In this document: positions 36,212 through 44,489 of the stretch, in pieces | How positions within the stretch are numbered: position 1 is the first letter of the stretch | Layout of the letters: each line of letters starts with the position of its first letter | DNA from: JAVBLP01 sp052034625 | Lineage (GTDB): Bacteria; Elusimicrobiota; Endomicrobiia; Endomicrobiales; Endomicrobiaceae | Length of the DNA: 64,000 nt | Assembly: GCA_052034625.1 (NCBI GenBank) | Contig: JBPOII010000001.1 | Location: forward strand, 59,224 to 123,223 | Direction: 5' to 3' | Translations under genes and position numbers: made by a program | The notes under the pieces: model-generated | Told to the model about the DNA's origin: nothing | Databases searched by the model: none | What the model saw: the letters and a program-made list of their open reading frames with translations, nothing else

Positions 36212-37381
36212 ATGGTAATGGATTATTTTTTATCTGAAGAAGAACAGATGATGATTGAAACAGCAAGAACTATAGCCCAAGAAAAAATGAAACCTGTCAG
36301 AGAGCATTATGATGAAAAAGAAGAGTTCCCTTGGGATATCGTAAAGGAATATGCACAGGCTGACCTATGCGGCGTATATATTCCTGAAGAATACGGCGGA
36401 TTCGGTAAGGGTATTATGGGACTTGTTTTAGTTGTTGAAGAGCTTTGTAAAGTTGACGGAGCTGTTGCATTATCGCTTGCGGCAACCGCACTCGGCACTC
36501 TTCCAATTCTTATAGCCGGAAATGAACAGCAAAAACAAAAATATCTTCCCGATATTGCTTCAGGCAAAAAACTTGCAGCTTTCGGTTTAACCGAAGCTGA
36601 AGCCGGCTCTGATGCGACTGGTATGAGAACTACGGCAGTTAAAGACGGCGATTATTATATTCTTAACGGAACAAAATGCTTTATTACTAATGGCGGTGAT
36701 GCTGAAACATATACGGTTTTTGCGAAAACAAATCCTTCAAAAGGCGCAAGAGGTATTTCATGTTTTATTCTTGAAAAAGGAATGCCGGGATTTGAGTTCG
36801 GAAAAAAAGAAAAGAAACTCGGTATCAGAGCTTCTTCTACAAGAGAATTGATATTCAATAATTGCAAAGTCCACAAAGACCAGCTTCTTGGAAAAGAGGG
36901 GCACGGACTTATGATTGCACAGGCTACTTTGGATAATTCTCGTCCCGGAGTTGCCGCACAGGCATTAGGTATTGCTGCAGGAGCTCTTGAAGAAGCAGTT
37001 GAATATGCAAGAAAAAGAGTTCAGTTTGGACAGCCTATAGCTTCTTTCCAAGGAATTCAACATATGCTTGCAGATATGGCGACAAAAGTTGAAGCTGCAA
37101 GAGCGCTTCTTTATGCTTCTGCCAGAATGATAGATTCGGGCAAAGCAAAAAGAACAAGCAAAGAATCTGCAATGGCAAAACTTTTCTGTTCTGAAGTTGC
37201 TATGGAAGTAACTACAAATGCAGTTCAGATCTTCGGCGGATATGGTTATAGCAGAGAGTATCCTGTTGAAAAAATGATGAGAGATGCTAAGATTACTACT
37301 ATATATGAAGGAACAAGCCAGATACAAAAAAATGAGATAGCTTTGAACCTTATTAAAGAATCGGCAGCAAAGTCGAAATAA
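36212..37381 (+). CDS. acyl-CoA dehydrogenase (butyryl-CoA dehydrogenase-like)
   Basis: 389 residues from ATG 36212 behind AAAGGGG (ATG 36218 is also possible). The acyl-CoA dehydrogenase signatures AFGLTEAEAGSDATG and 'GGYGYSREYPVEKMMRDAK' are present, and the catalytic base is Glu366 in IYEGTSQIQ, the position used by short-chain (butyryl-CoA) enzymes. Length and motifs fit Bcd. The next genes are etfB and a ferredoxin-fused etfA, so the three probably form a Bcd-Etf complex reducing an enoyl-CoA, possibly with flavin-based electron bifurcation. No crotonase, thiolase or hydroxybutyryl-CoA dehydrogenase gene is in the window, so the physiological substrate is not established. Confidence 0.88.
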   Translation: MVMDYFLSEEEQMMIETARTIAQEKMKPVREHYDEKEEFPWDIVKEYAQADLCGVYIPEEYGGFGKGIMGLVLVVEELCKVDGAVALSLAATALGTLPILIAGNEQQKQKYLPDIASGKKLAAFGLTEAEAGSDATGMRTTAVKDGDYYILNGTKCFITNGGDAETYTVFAKTNPSKGARGISCFILEKGMPGFEFGKKEKKLGIRASSTRELIFNNCKVHKDQLLGKEGHGLMIAQATLDNSRPGVAAQALGIAAGALEEAVEYARKRVQFGQPIASFQGIQHMLADMATKVEAARALLYASARMIDSGKAKRTSKESAMAKLFCSEVAMEVTTNAVQIFGGYGYSREYPVEKMMRDAKITTIYEGTSQIQKNEIALNLIKESAAKSK

Positions 37382-37441
37382 TTTATTTAGATATAAAATA
37401 TTTTTATAAATTAAAATTTAACAATACGGGGAAGAAGTAAA

Positions 37442-38227
37442 ATGAATATAATAGTTTGCATTAAACAGGTTCCTAATACGACAAATGTTCAGATTGACCA
37501 TGAAACCGGAAGACTTAAAAGAGAGGGTGTTGAATCAATAATAAATCCTTTTGATGAATACGCTATAGAAGAAGGCGTAAGACTTAAAGAAAAGATCGGC
37601 GGAAAGGTTGTAGTTGTAACAATGGGACCTCCTCAAGCGGAAGCGGCTTTAAGAGAAGCAATTTCAAGAGGAGCTGATGAAGCTGTCTTAGTAAGTGACA
37701 GAGCTTTCGGCGGTGCCGACACTCTTGCTACTTCTTATGCTTTGTCTTCGGCGATAAAAAATATAGGTGATTATGGCGTAATATTTTGCGGCAAACAGGC
37801 AGCCGACGGAGATACAGCACAGGTCGGACCCGGAGTTGCGGAAATGCTTGATATCCCCCATGTCGCTTATGTGAAAAAAATTGAAGACATCAATGATAAA
37901 ACAATGAAAGTCCAAAGAATGATGGAAGACGGATATGATGTTATTGAAACCCCGCTTCCTGCTCTTTTGACAGTTGTTAAAGAGATAAATACTCCAAGGA
38001 TCCCTTCCCTTAAAGGCAAGATGGCAGCAAAAAAAGCAACTATTAAAGTGCTAGATGCTGCTGCTGTCGGTGCCGATACAAAAAGAACGGGTCTTAACGG
38101 TTCTCCGACACAAGTTATGAAGATATTTACACCTCCTCAGAGATCCGGCGGAGAAAAGTTTACGGGAGATGCTTCTGAAGTTGCATCTGCTTTGGTAAAG
38201 GAAATGTCTGAAAACGGTTTAATCTAA
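37442..38227 (+). CDS. etfB: electron transfer flavoprotein beta subunit
   Basis: 261 residues. It starts 'IIVCIKQVPNTTNVQID', typical of EtfB, with 'NPFDEYAIEEGVRLKEK' and the signature 'DVIETPLPALLTVVKEINTPRIPSLKGKMAA' (quoted in part only as VIETPLPALLTVVKEIN). It forms the nucleotide- and FAD-binding heterodimer with EtfA. It lies 15 bases before etfA and 60 after the dehydrogenase gene. Whether its second FAD site supports bifurcation cannot be decided by eye. Confidence 0.92.
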   Translation: MNIIVCIKQVPNTTNVQIDHETGRLKREGVESIINPFDEYAIEEGVRLKEKIGGKVVVVTMGPPQAEAALREAISRGADEAVLVSDRAFGGADTLATSYALSSAIKNIGDYGVIFCGKQAADGDTAQVGPGVAEMLDIPHVAYVKKIEDINDKTMKVQRMMEDGYDVIETPLPALLTVVKEINTPRIPSLKGKMAAKKATIKVLDAAAVGADTKRTGLNGSPTQVMKIFTPPQRSGGEKFTGDASEVASALVKEMSENGLI

Positions 38228-38242
38228 ACGGGGGAAAGATAA

Positions 38243-39472
38243 ATGTCAAACAGTATACAAGTTTTAACGGATAAATGTGTCGGCTGCAAGATGTGTGTGA
38301 ATGCATGTCCTTTCGGCGCTATTGCTATGACTGACAGGCCGGAACATCCTAAAAAACAGCAACTTGCGGTTATAGATTTAAATAAATGTACTTATTGCGG
38401 CTCATGTGTTGAGGCTTGCAAGTTTAAAGCAATAGAATTGAAAAAAGATGCTCCTCAAGCCGGTGTCAATAAAGACGATTACAGAGGAGTATGGGTTTAT
38501 GCCGAGCAAAGACATGGAGAGATTGCAAGTGTTGTTTATGAACTTTTAAATGAAGGCAGAAGGCTTGCCGACAAACTCGGCGTTCCTTTAAGTGCGGTTC
38601 TGATAGGTTCCGATATTAAAGAAAAAACTCAAGAGCTTATATGCAGAGGTGCGGATAAAGTTTATGTTTTTGACGATCCTGTTTTTAAGGATTTTCAGGA
38701 TGATCCATATACTTCCATATTGACTCAGCTTATTAAAGATCAAAAACCTGAAATAATACTTATGGGTGCTACAAATATCGGGCGTTCATTTGCTTCAAGA
38801 GTAGCGGCAAGAATACAGACCGGTTTGACGGCAGATTGCACTTCTTTGGAAGTTGATACAGAAAACAGAAATCTTCTTCAAACACGTCCTGCTTTCGGCG
38901 GAAATATTATGGCTACAATTCTTACTCCCAGACATCGTCCGCAGATGGCTACCGTAAGACATAAAGTTTTTAAAGAAGCGAAAGTTGAAGATTCAAGAAA
39001 AGGCGAAGTTATTGAACCCAAATTCGATGTACAAACACTTATAAACAGAACAAAATTTATTGAATATGTTAAAGATGACAGTGCTCATATAAATATTTCA
39101 GATGCCGACATTATAGTTTCCGGCGGAAGAGGTCTTTGCGGACCTGACGGTTTTAAACTCCTTAAAGAACTTGCAGATCTTCTCGGAGGTGCTGTAGGAG
39201 CTTCAAGGGCGGCAGTAGATTCAGACTGGATACCTTATTCTCATCAAGTAGGTCAGACCGGAAGAACTGTTGCTCCAAAAATTTATATAGCCTGCGGAAT
39301 TTCAGGACAGATACAGCATATGGTCGGGATGAGCTCTTCTGACACTATAATAGCGATAAATAAAGATGTTACATGTCCTATGATGCAGACAGCAACTTAT
39401 GCTCTTGAAGGCGATCTATTTGAAATTATTCCACAGATCATAAACGAGATCAAAAAAATGCGCTGTGCATAA
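38243..39472 (+). CDS. etfA: electron transfer flavoprotein alpha subunit with ferredoxin domain
   Basis: 409 residues, about 80 longer than standard EtfA because of an N-terminal ferredoxin module (residues about 8-65) with two 4Fe-4S motifs, CVGCKMCVNACP and CTYCGSCVEACK. The rest is EtfA: an alpha/beta domain (about 78-265) and the FAD-binding domain (about 285-405) with SGGRGLCGPDGF, 'GASRAAVDSDWIPYSHQVGQTG' (part) and the final CGISGQIQHMVGM. Ferredoxin-fused EtfA occurs in anaerobes, where the clusters may pass electrons to or from ferredoxin. A strong terminator follows. Confidence 0.93.
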   Translation: MSNSIQVLTDKCVGCKMCVNACPFGAIAMTDRPEHPKKQQLAVIDLNKCTYCGSCVEACKFKAIELKKDAPQAGVNKDDYRGVWVYAEQRHGEIASVVYELLNEGRRLADKLGVPLSAVLIGSDIKEKTQELICRGADKVYVFDDPVFKDFQDDPYTSILTQLIKDQKPEIILMGATNIGRSFASRVAARIQTGLTADCTSLEVDTENRNLLQTRPAFGGNIMATILTPRHRPQMATVRHKVFKEAKVEDSRKGEVIEPKFDVQTLINRTKFIEYVKDDSAHINISDADIIVSGGRGLCGPDGFKLLKELADLLGGAVGASRAAVDSDWIPYSHQVGQTGRTVAPKIYIACGISGQIQHMVGMSSSDTIIAINKDVTCPMMQTATYALEGDLFEIIPQIINEIKKMRCA

Positions 39473-39496
39473 TAAATATTTCAAATAAAGTTAAAC

Positions 39497-39533
39497 AAAA
39501 GAATGCCCTGTTTTAGAACAGGGCATTCTTTTT
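39497..39533 (+). terminator. intrinsic terminator after etfA
   Basis: AAAAGAATGCCCTGTT (39497-39512) pairs perfectly with AACAGGGCATTCTTTT (39517-39532) around a TTAG loop, leaving a T-rich end. It closes the dehydrogenase-etfB-etfA unit; the A-tract on the 5' side means it may also act on the opposite strand. Confidence 0.88.
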
Positions 39534-39575
39534 GATTTCTTTAAACTTTTTGTATTGTTTTATTTTGCTTTTAGC

Positions 39576-39595
39576 ATAATTCGTTATTCGTAATC
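39576..39595 (+). repeat. dispersed short repeat, copy B
   Basis: ATAATTCGTTATTCGTAATC matches copy C at 17 of 20 bases. It lies ten bases upstream of the consensus promoter at 39605. Confidence 0.5.
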
Positions 39596-39604
39596 GTCGT
39601 TATA

Positions 39605-39633
39605 TTGACAATTATTATGTATAAAAATATAAT
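39605..39633 (+). promoter_or_regulatory. perfect-consensus sigma70 promoter upstream of hypA
   Basis: TTGACA (39605-39610), a 17-base spacer and TATAAT (39628-39633): both hexamers and the spacing are ideal. Transcription would start near 39640. Confidence 0.8.
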
Positions 39634-39834
39634 ACACTGGTATATGATTATTCTTCAAGTGCGACGGAAAAAGACCAAGATAGACTTATTTAAATACTTA
39701 TAAAAATGACACTGTTTTTTGATTTGCCGATTGTCAGAATATAAACAGGAAATAACTCTAAATAAAACGACTAAGATTTACGATGTAACATTAATTTAAA
39801 AATTAAATATGAAAAAAACAGGGGGAATAATTAA
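39634..39834 (+). other. about 195-base untranslated leader or small RNA region
   Basis: The 362-base gap after etfA holds a terminator, repeat copy B, an ideal promoter and then this stretch. No reading frame of useful length, no recognised riboswitch and only a weak stem (TGACA near 39706 with TGTCA near 39734) were seen. It ends in GGGGGAA before the hypA ATG. It may be a long hyp leader or contain an independent small RNA; I cannot tell which. Confidence 0.35.
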
Positions 39835-40185
39835 ATGCACGAGCATGGTATAGCAAGAGATTTGTGGAAAGTGGTACTGGAAGAAGCAGAAAAAAACAAT
39901 ATATCAAAAATAACAAAGCTCAATGTAGTTTTAGGAGATGCTTCCGGAATTGAGAAAGATCTTTTAGACCATTCATTTATTGATCATATATTTAAAGAAT
40001 ATGATATTGCTAAAGACGCTGTTGTTGAATATGAAATAGTTCCTCTTACCGCGATGTGTAAAAATTGTTCGAAAGATATAAAGACCTCCGATATGGAAAA
40101 GCTTGTATGCCCGCAATGCGGCTCAAGTGATATCGATATTGTTTCCGGCCGTGATGTTTATATTAAAAGTATTGAGGGAGAATAA
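39835..40185 (+). CDS. hypA: hydrogenase nickel-insertion protein HypA
   Basis: 116 residues. The N-terminal Met-His-Glu nickel-binding motif is intact, followed by the zinc ribbon CKNC...CPQC (residues about 74-93). It delivers nickel to the [NiFe]-hydrogenase large subunit, normally with the GTPase HypB, which is not encoded in this window. GGGGGAA precedes the start. It is the first gene of a hyp cluster, 12 bases before hypF. Confidence 0.93.
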   Translation: MHEHGIARDLWKVVLEEAEKNNISKITKLNVVLGDASGIEKDLLDHSFIDHIFKEYDIAKDAVVEYEIVPLTAMCKNCSKDIKTSDMEKLVCPQCGSSDIDIVSGRDVYIKSIEGE

Positions 40186-40197
40186 AAGGGTGCTTCT

Positions 40198-42444
40198 GTG
40201 GCTAAACCAAAGCTGATTGAAAGCATGCTTATTGAAGTTTCAGGTACTGTGCAGGGGGTAGGTTTCAGACCTTTTGTATTTAATCTTGCTTCATCTTTGG
40301 ATTTATGCGGATATGTAAGAAATACAGGTGCCGGCGCAGAGATACTTCTTCAAGGCAATCAAAAAAAAATCTCTTCTTTTATATCAAAAATAAAAAAATC
40401 TGATTTCAATGCCGTTTATAAACAGAAAAGAAAATTTGCAGCAAAACAAACCGGATTTAAAATAATTAAAAGCAAAAAAACCGAGATACTTGCTGAATTT
40501 CCGTATGATTTGGCATTATGTGATGATTGTAAAAAGGAACTTTTCTCAAAAAAAGACAGAAGATTTGAATATCCTTTTATTAATTGCGTAAACTGCGGAC
40601 CGCGTTTTTCTATTATAAGAAAACTTCCTTATGACAGAAAAAATACTACGATGAATAAATTTAAAATGTGTCCGGATTGTCTTTCAGAATATGAAAACCC
40701 GAAAGACCGCAGATTTCATGCCCAGCCTAATGCCTGTCATGAATGCGGACCTAAACTTTCTCTGTTTAAGAAGAACAAAAAACTTATTGCGATTAAAAAT
40801 GAAGCTTTAAAGAAAAGTATAGAGCTTATAAAAAGAGGAAAAATCCTTGCGGTCAAAAGTATAGGAGGTTATCATCTCGTATGCGATGCTTCAAATATAA
40901 GTGCTGTGAAATTACTTAGAAAAAGAAAGAAAAGACCTTTTAAACCTTTTGCGATTATGACATTGCTTGATAGTGCTGAAAAGTTTTGTCACATAAGCAA
41001 ATATGAGAAAAAAACACTCAGATCAAAACGTGCACCGATAGTTCTTCTTAGAAAATCAGAAAATAAAGTTTACACCGATATGCTTGACACTCTTGCACCG
41101 CATAATAATTCTCTGGGAGTTATGCTTCCGTATGCTCCGTTACACCATCTTTTAATAAAAGATATACCTGTTTTAGTTATGACTTCCGGTAACCGTTCCG
41201 ACGAACCTGTAAGCATAAATGAAAAAGAAGCATTTACAAATCTTTCCGAAATAGCAGATTATTTTTTGACAAATGACAGAGATATTGAAAACCGTTCAGA
41301 CGATTCTATAGTAAAATTTATTCCAGATGCAAGTGAAAAGATAATTATAAGACGCAGCAGAGGATATGTTCCTGAGCCTGTTAAAATCAATTGCAAAGAT
41401 AATGTGATAGCAGCAGGCGGCGATTTAAAAAATTCATTTTGCATTACAAGAAACGGGAATGCTTATCTTTCACAGTATATCGGCGATCTTGAAAATAGTA
41501 AGAATGAAATGTTTTTTAAAGAAAGCATAAACAAAATGCAAAGATTTTTGGATATTAAGCCGAAAACATCTGTGTGCGACGCTCATCCCGGTTATTTTTC
41601 GTCGAGATACTTTAAAAAACATTATAAAAGATGCAATTTTGTTTTACACCATTATGCTCATATTGCTTCCGTGTTAGCTGAAAATAATATCAAAGGAAAA
41701 TCTATAGGCTTTAGTTTTGACGGAACAGGATATGGCAAAGACGGGAAATCTTGGGGGGGTGAAATTATACTTTTTGACGGAGATAAGTTTTCGCGAGAGA
41801 TGCATTTTGATTATTTTAAACTTCCCGGCGGGGATATTTGTGCAAAGGAACCGTGGAGAGTCGCTGTATCAATATTGCATAAATACTCTTTGCCAATTCC
41901 CAAACATCTTAAAAAATATAAATACAAAACGATTGTGAAAATGTTAGAAAAAGATATAAACTCTCCAAAGTCTTCAAGTTTAGGCAGAATGTTTGATGCT
42001 GTTTCGGCAATTTTAGGATTAAAGTGCATTGCAACTTATGAAGCGGAAGCGGCGATTGCTCTTGAAACAGCAGTATTTGAAAGCGAAAAAAACGCCTATC
42101 CGTTTGTTATTAATAATGAAATTATTGATATGAAAAAAGCTTTTGTTTCTATAATGAAAGACATTGAGGAAGATGTAAGCCCCGAAATAATAAGTGCTAA
42201 ATTTCATAATACAATATGCAAAATATCTATTGAGATTATTTTAAAATACAACAAAATAAACGGCATACGTAATGTAATTTTGTCCGGAGGGGTTTTCCAA
42301 AATGTCTTTTTACTTGAAAAACTAATAAGAAAACTTAAAAAACATGGATTTTCTGTATACTATAATAAAAAAACACCTGTAAATGACGGTGGACTTTGTG
42401 CAGGACAAGTATTTATTAATAAATTATTATTGAAAAATAAATAG
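40198..42444 (+). CDS. hypF: carbamoyltransferase HypF
   Basis: 748 residues from a GTG start (AAAAGGG ribosome site). The N-terminal acylphosphatase domain has VQGVGFRPFVF (about 17-27). Paired zinc fingers (CDDCKKELF, CVNCGPRF, CPDCLSEY, CHECGPKL) span about 105-185. A YrdC-like domain follows (KSIGGYHLVCDA), then a Kae1-like carbamoyltransferase domain from about 390 (HHYAHIASVLAE, 'SFDGTGYGKDG'). It makes the thiocarbamate on HypE from which the cyanide ligands of [NiFe]-hydrogenase derive. It sits between hypA and an unrelated lipoprotein gene. Confidence 0.95.
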   Translation: MAKPKLIESMLIEVSGTVQGVGFRPFVFNLASSLDLCGYVRNTGAGAEILLQGNQKKISSFISKIKKSDFNAVYKQKRKFAAKQTGFKIIKSKKTEILAEFPYDLALCDDCKKELFSKKDRRFEYPFINCVNCGPRFSIIRKLPYDRKNTTMNKFKMCPDCLSEYENPKDRRFHAQPNACHECGPKLSLFKKNKKLIAIKNEALKKSIELIKRGKILAVKSIGGYHLVCDASNISAVKLLRKRKKRPFKPFAIMTLLDSAEKFCHISKYEKKTLRSKRAPIVLLRKSENKVYTDMLDTLAPHNNSLGVMLPYAPLHHLLIKDIPVLVMTSGNRSDEPVSINEKEAFTNLSEIADYFLTNDRDIENRSDDSIVKFIPDASEKIIIRRSRGYVPEPVKINCKDNVIAAGGDLKNSFCITRNGNAYLSQYIGDLENSKNEMFFKESINKMQRFLDIKPKTSVCDAHPGYFSSRYFKKHYKRCNFVLHHYAHIASVLAENNIKGKSIGFSFDGTGYGKDGKSWGGEIILFDGDKFSREMHFDYFKLPGGDICAKEPWRVAVSILHKYSLPIPKHLKKYKYKTIVKMLEKDINSPKSSSLGRMFDAVSAILGLKCIATYEAEAAIALETAVFESEKNAYPFVINNEIIDMKKAFVSIMKDIEEDVSPEIISAKFHNTICKISIEIILKYNKINGIRNVILSGGVFQNVFLLEKLIRKLKKHGFSVYYNKKTPVNDGGLCAGQVFINKLLLKNK

Positions 42445-42494
42445 TTTTTGTATATCATATAGAGTAAATTAGATTTTTGAGGATATTATAATTT

Positions 42495-43670
42495 ATGAAA
42501 TATTTAAAGCTTTCCGTTTTTATACTTCCTTTATTCTGCTTTTTTATTTTAACGGGATGTACTGCAAATACTGTGGACAGAGCTGACAGCTATTACAGAG
42601 AAGGTGCATATGATAAAGCAGAAACGATATATATTTCAGTACTGAAAAAACGACCTAACGAGGTTATGGCGTTAAAAGGTATGGGCGATATTAAAAATAT
42701 AAAACAGGACTATACTGCCGCTATAGATTACTATAAGAAAAGTATAGAGATAAATCCTGATTTAGCTAAAAAAGAATTGGTATCTTTATTAACATACAGC
42801 AGTTTAACCGTAAGATCACAGGCCGCTACCGCTATTTCCGAATTGTCAAATGGAATTGAATCTGTATTAGATGAGATCGTAAGCCAACTTCAACAAAGCA
42901 ATCAGTTTTCAAAAATAGACTATCTTGAAGCTTTAAGACGCATAGGTCCGAAAGCTTCTTCCGTTACAGGTGAAATAGTAAAACATCTTTCAAGTGATAA
43001 TTCAACGGTAAGAAAAACAGCTTTGGAAACTTTAAGTGTTATGAATATAGCTTCAATTAAAGAAGCTGAAGCGATTGATTTGATGGTCGAGCTTATGAAA
43101 GATCCTGATCCTGTAGTTGCGGAAACGGCTGTCAAAAGTATCGGAGCTTTAAAATCAGGAGCTGTTGAAGTTATTAGTGAAGTAGTAAAGATGCTTAATA
43201 ATAGTAATCCTATTTTGGTTGAAGCTGCAAAGAAAAGTCTTGAATCAATTGGACCTGGTAATACTGATTCTATTCCCGGTCTTATAAAGTTAATAGATGA
43301 AAAAAATCCAACTGTGATTAGAGTTAGAGCTCTTGATTCTCTTGCATTGATAGGTCCTCAGGCAAATGATATTGTTTTTGAGATAATCCCTCTTATAAGA
43401 GATAATAATAATGAAGTAAGAATATCTGCTGTTTATGCTTTGAGCAAAATAGGTCGTCCTTCAAATGATTCAGTCTCAGATTTGACTATGCTTTTACAGC
43501 AGCACAGTGACCCTGTTATAAAACTAAGAGTCATTGCAGAACTTTCAGAAATGGGCAAAGCTTCTTTGCCTGCCCTTCCGGTGCTTCAACAGCTTAGAAG
43601 AAGTTCTAATAAAGAAATAAGACAAGAAGCTGCAAAAGCTGTTGAGAAAATAAATAAGGCTAAAAGATAA
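42495..43670 (+). CDS. lipoprotein with TPR and HEAT repeats
   Basis: 391 residues. A lipoprotein signal ends in LTGC, making Cys22 the likely lipidated residue. Residues about 28-95 form two TPR units (ADSYYREGAYDKAETIY; 'KQDYTAAIDYYKKSIEINP'). Residues about 100-388 are HEAT-like helical repeats with recurring 'LRRIGP', 'SIGPGN', 'LIGPQA' turns and V-R-x-x-A helices. It should be a periplasm-facing protein-binding scaffold. It interrupts the hyp genes between hypF and hypC, two bases before hypC, yet shows no link to hydrogenase maturation. Partner unknown. Confidence 0.8.
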   Translation: MKYLKLSVFILPLFCFFILTGCTANTVDRADSYYREGAYDKAETIYISVLKKRPNEVMALKGMGDIKNIKQDYTAAIDYYKKSIEINPDLAKKELVSLLTYSSLTVRSQAATAISELSNGIESVLDEIVSQLQQSNQFSKIDYLEALRRIGPKASSVTGEIVKHLSSDNSTVRKTALETLSVMNIASIKEAEAIDLMVELMKDPDPVVAETAVKSIGALKSGAVEVISEVVKMLNNSNPILVEAAKKSLESIGPGNTDSIPGLIKLIDEKNPTVIRVRALDSLALIGPQANDIVFEIIPLIRDNNNEVRISAVYALSKIGRPSNDSVSDLTMLLQQHSDPVIKLRVIAELSEMGKASLPALPVLQQLRRSSNKEIRQEAAKAVEKINKAKR

Positions 43671-43671
43671 G

Positions 43672-43890
43672 ATGTGCCTTGCCACTGTAGCAAAGATAAA
43701 AAAGATCATCGATATAAATACTGCTGTCGCCGATTTTGGCGGCATTACTGCTGAAATAAAAACAAACCTTTTAAATGGTCTGTCAGTAAATGACTATGTG
43801 CTTATCCATGCCGGTTTTGCGATAAACAGAATATCAAAAGAAGACGCAATGGAGATAATAAAAGCTTCAAGCGAATCGGGGTTTATATGA
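43672..43890 (+). CDS. hypC: hydrogenase assembly chaperone HypC
   Basis: 72 residues. It starts MCLATVAKI; Cys2 is the essential residue that binds HypD and the hydrogenase precursor. The usual MCLAxPxK has Val where Pro is expected. 'VNDYVLIHAGFAINRISKEDA' is the typical HypC core. It shuttles the Fe(CN)2CO group with HypD. It starts two bases after the lipoprotein gene and overlaps the LOG gene by four bases (ATGA). Confidence 0.92.
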   Translation: MCLATVAKIKKIIDINTAVADFGGITAEIKTNLLNGLSVNDYVLIHAGFAINRISKEDAMEIIKASSESGFI

Positions 43891-44489
43891 GTGAACGCAT
43901 TGGCGTTTTCTGCGGTTCGAGTTTTGGAAAAAATAAAAAGTTTCGCGAAGTTACACGCAAACTTGGTAAACTTATAGCTAAAGAAAATATTGAACTTGTT
44001 TACGGCGGCGGTAACAGCGGTCTTATGGGCGAGATAGCAAACAGTGTGCTTGAGGTCGGAGGAAAAGTTATAGGCGTAATTCCGGAATCACTTAAAGACC
44101 TTGAAATGTGTCATACCGGGGTCAGCAAACTTATAATTACTGAGACAATGCATCAACGCAAAGAAAAAATGTATGAACTTGCCGATTACTTTATTGTTCT
44201 TCCGGGCGGCATCGGCACAATAGATGAATTTACCGAAGTGCTTACTTTATCCCAGCTTTGTGTACATAATAAAGCCTGTGCCGTTATAAATATAGACGGA
44301 TACTTTGACGATTTTTTAAGTTTTTTAAATAAGACATCGGAAGAGAATTTCTTTAAAAAAGAACATCTTGATCTGCTGATAGTAGAAACATCTCTTGAAA
44401 AAGCCATTCAAAAATGCCGTTCTTTTGTTCATCCCAATAATATAGGAAAGTGGGTAGATGAAATAAAGGAAAAGCACTGTGCAAACTAA
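43887..44489 (+). CDS. LOG family Rossmann protein (putative nucleoside-5'-monophosphate phosphoribohydrolase)
   Basis: 200 residues. It has 'VFCGSSFGKN' and 'VYGGGNSGLMG' at the N-terminus and the LOG signature PGGIGTIDEF followed by TLSQL. Family members cleave nucleoside monophosphates to base and ribose-5-phosphate; some activate cytokinins, others probably recycle nucleotides. A lysine-decarboxylase label sometimes given to this family would be wrong. It is wedged between hypC (four-base overlap) and hypD (11-base overlap), so it is certainly co-translated with them, although no link to hydrogenase maturation is known to me. Confidence 0.85.
   Translation: MSERIGVFCGSSFGKNKKFREVTRKLGKLIAKENIELVYGGGNSGLMGEIANSVLEVGGKVIGVIPESLKDLEMCHTGVSKLIITETMHQRKEKMYELADYFIVLPGGIGTIDEFTEVLTLSQLCVHNKACAVINIDGYFDDFLSFLNKTSEENFFKKEHLDLLIVETSLEKAIQKCRSFVHPNNIGKWVDEIKEKHCAN

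Noticed and set aside
39634..39834. 6S RNA, SRP RNA or riboswitch in the hypA leader
   Set aside because: No conserved loop, long rod-like fold or recognisable aptamer core could be drawn by eye; kept only as an unexplained leader.
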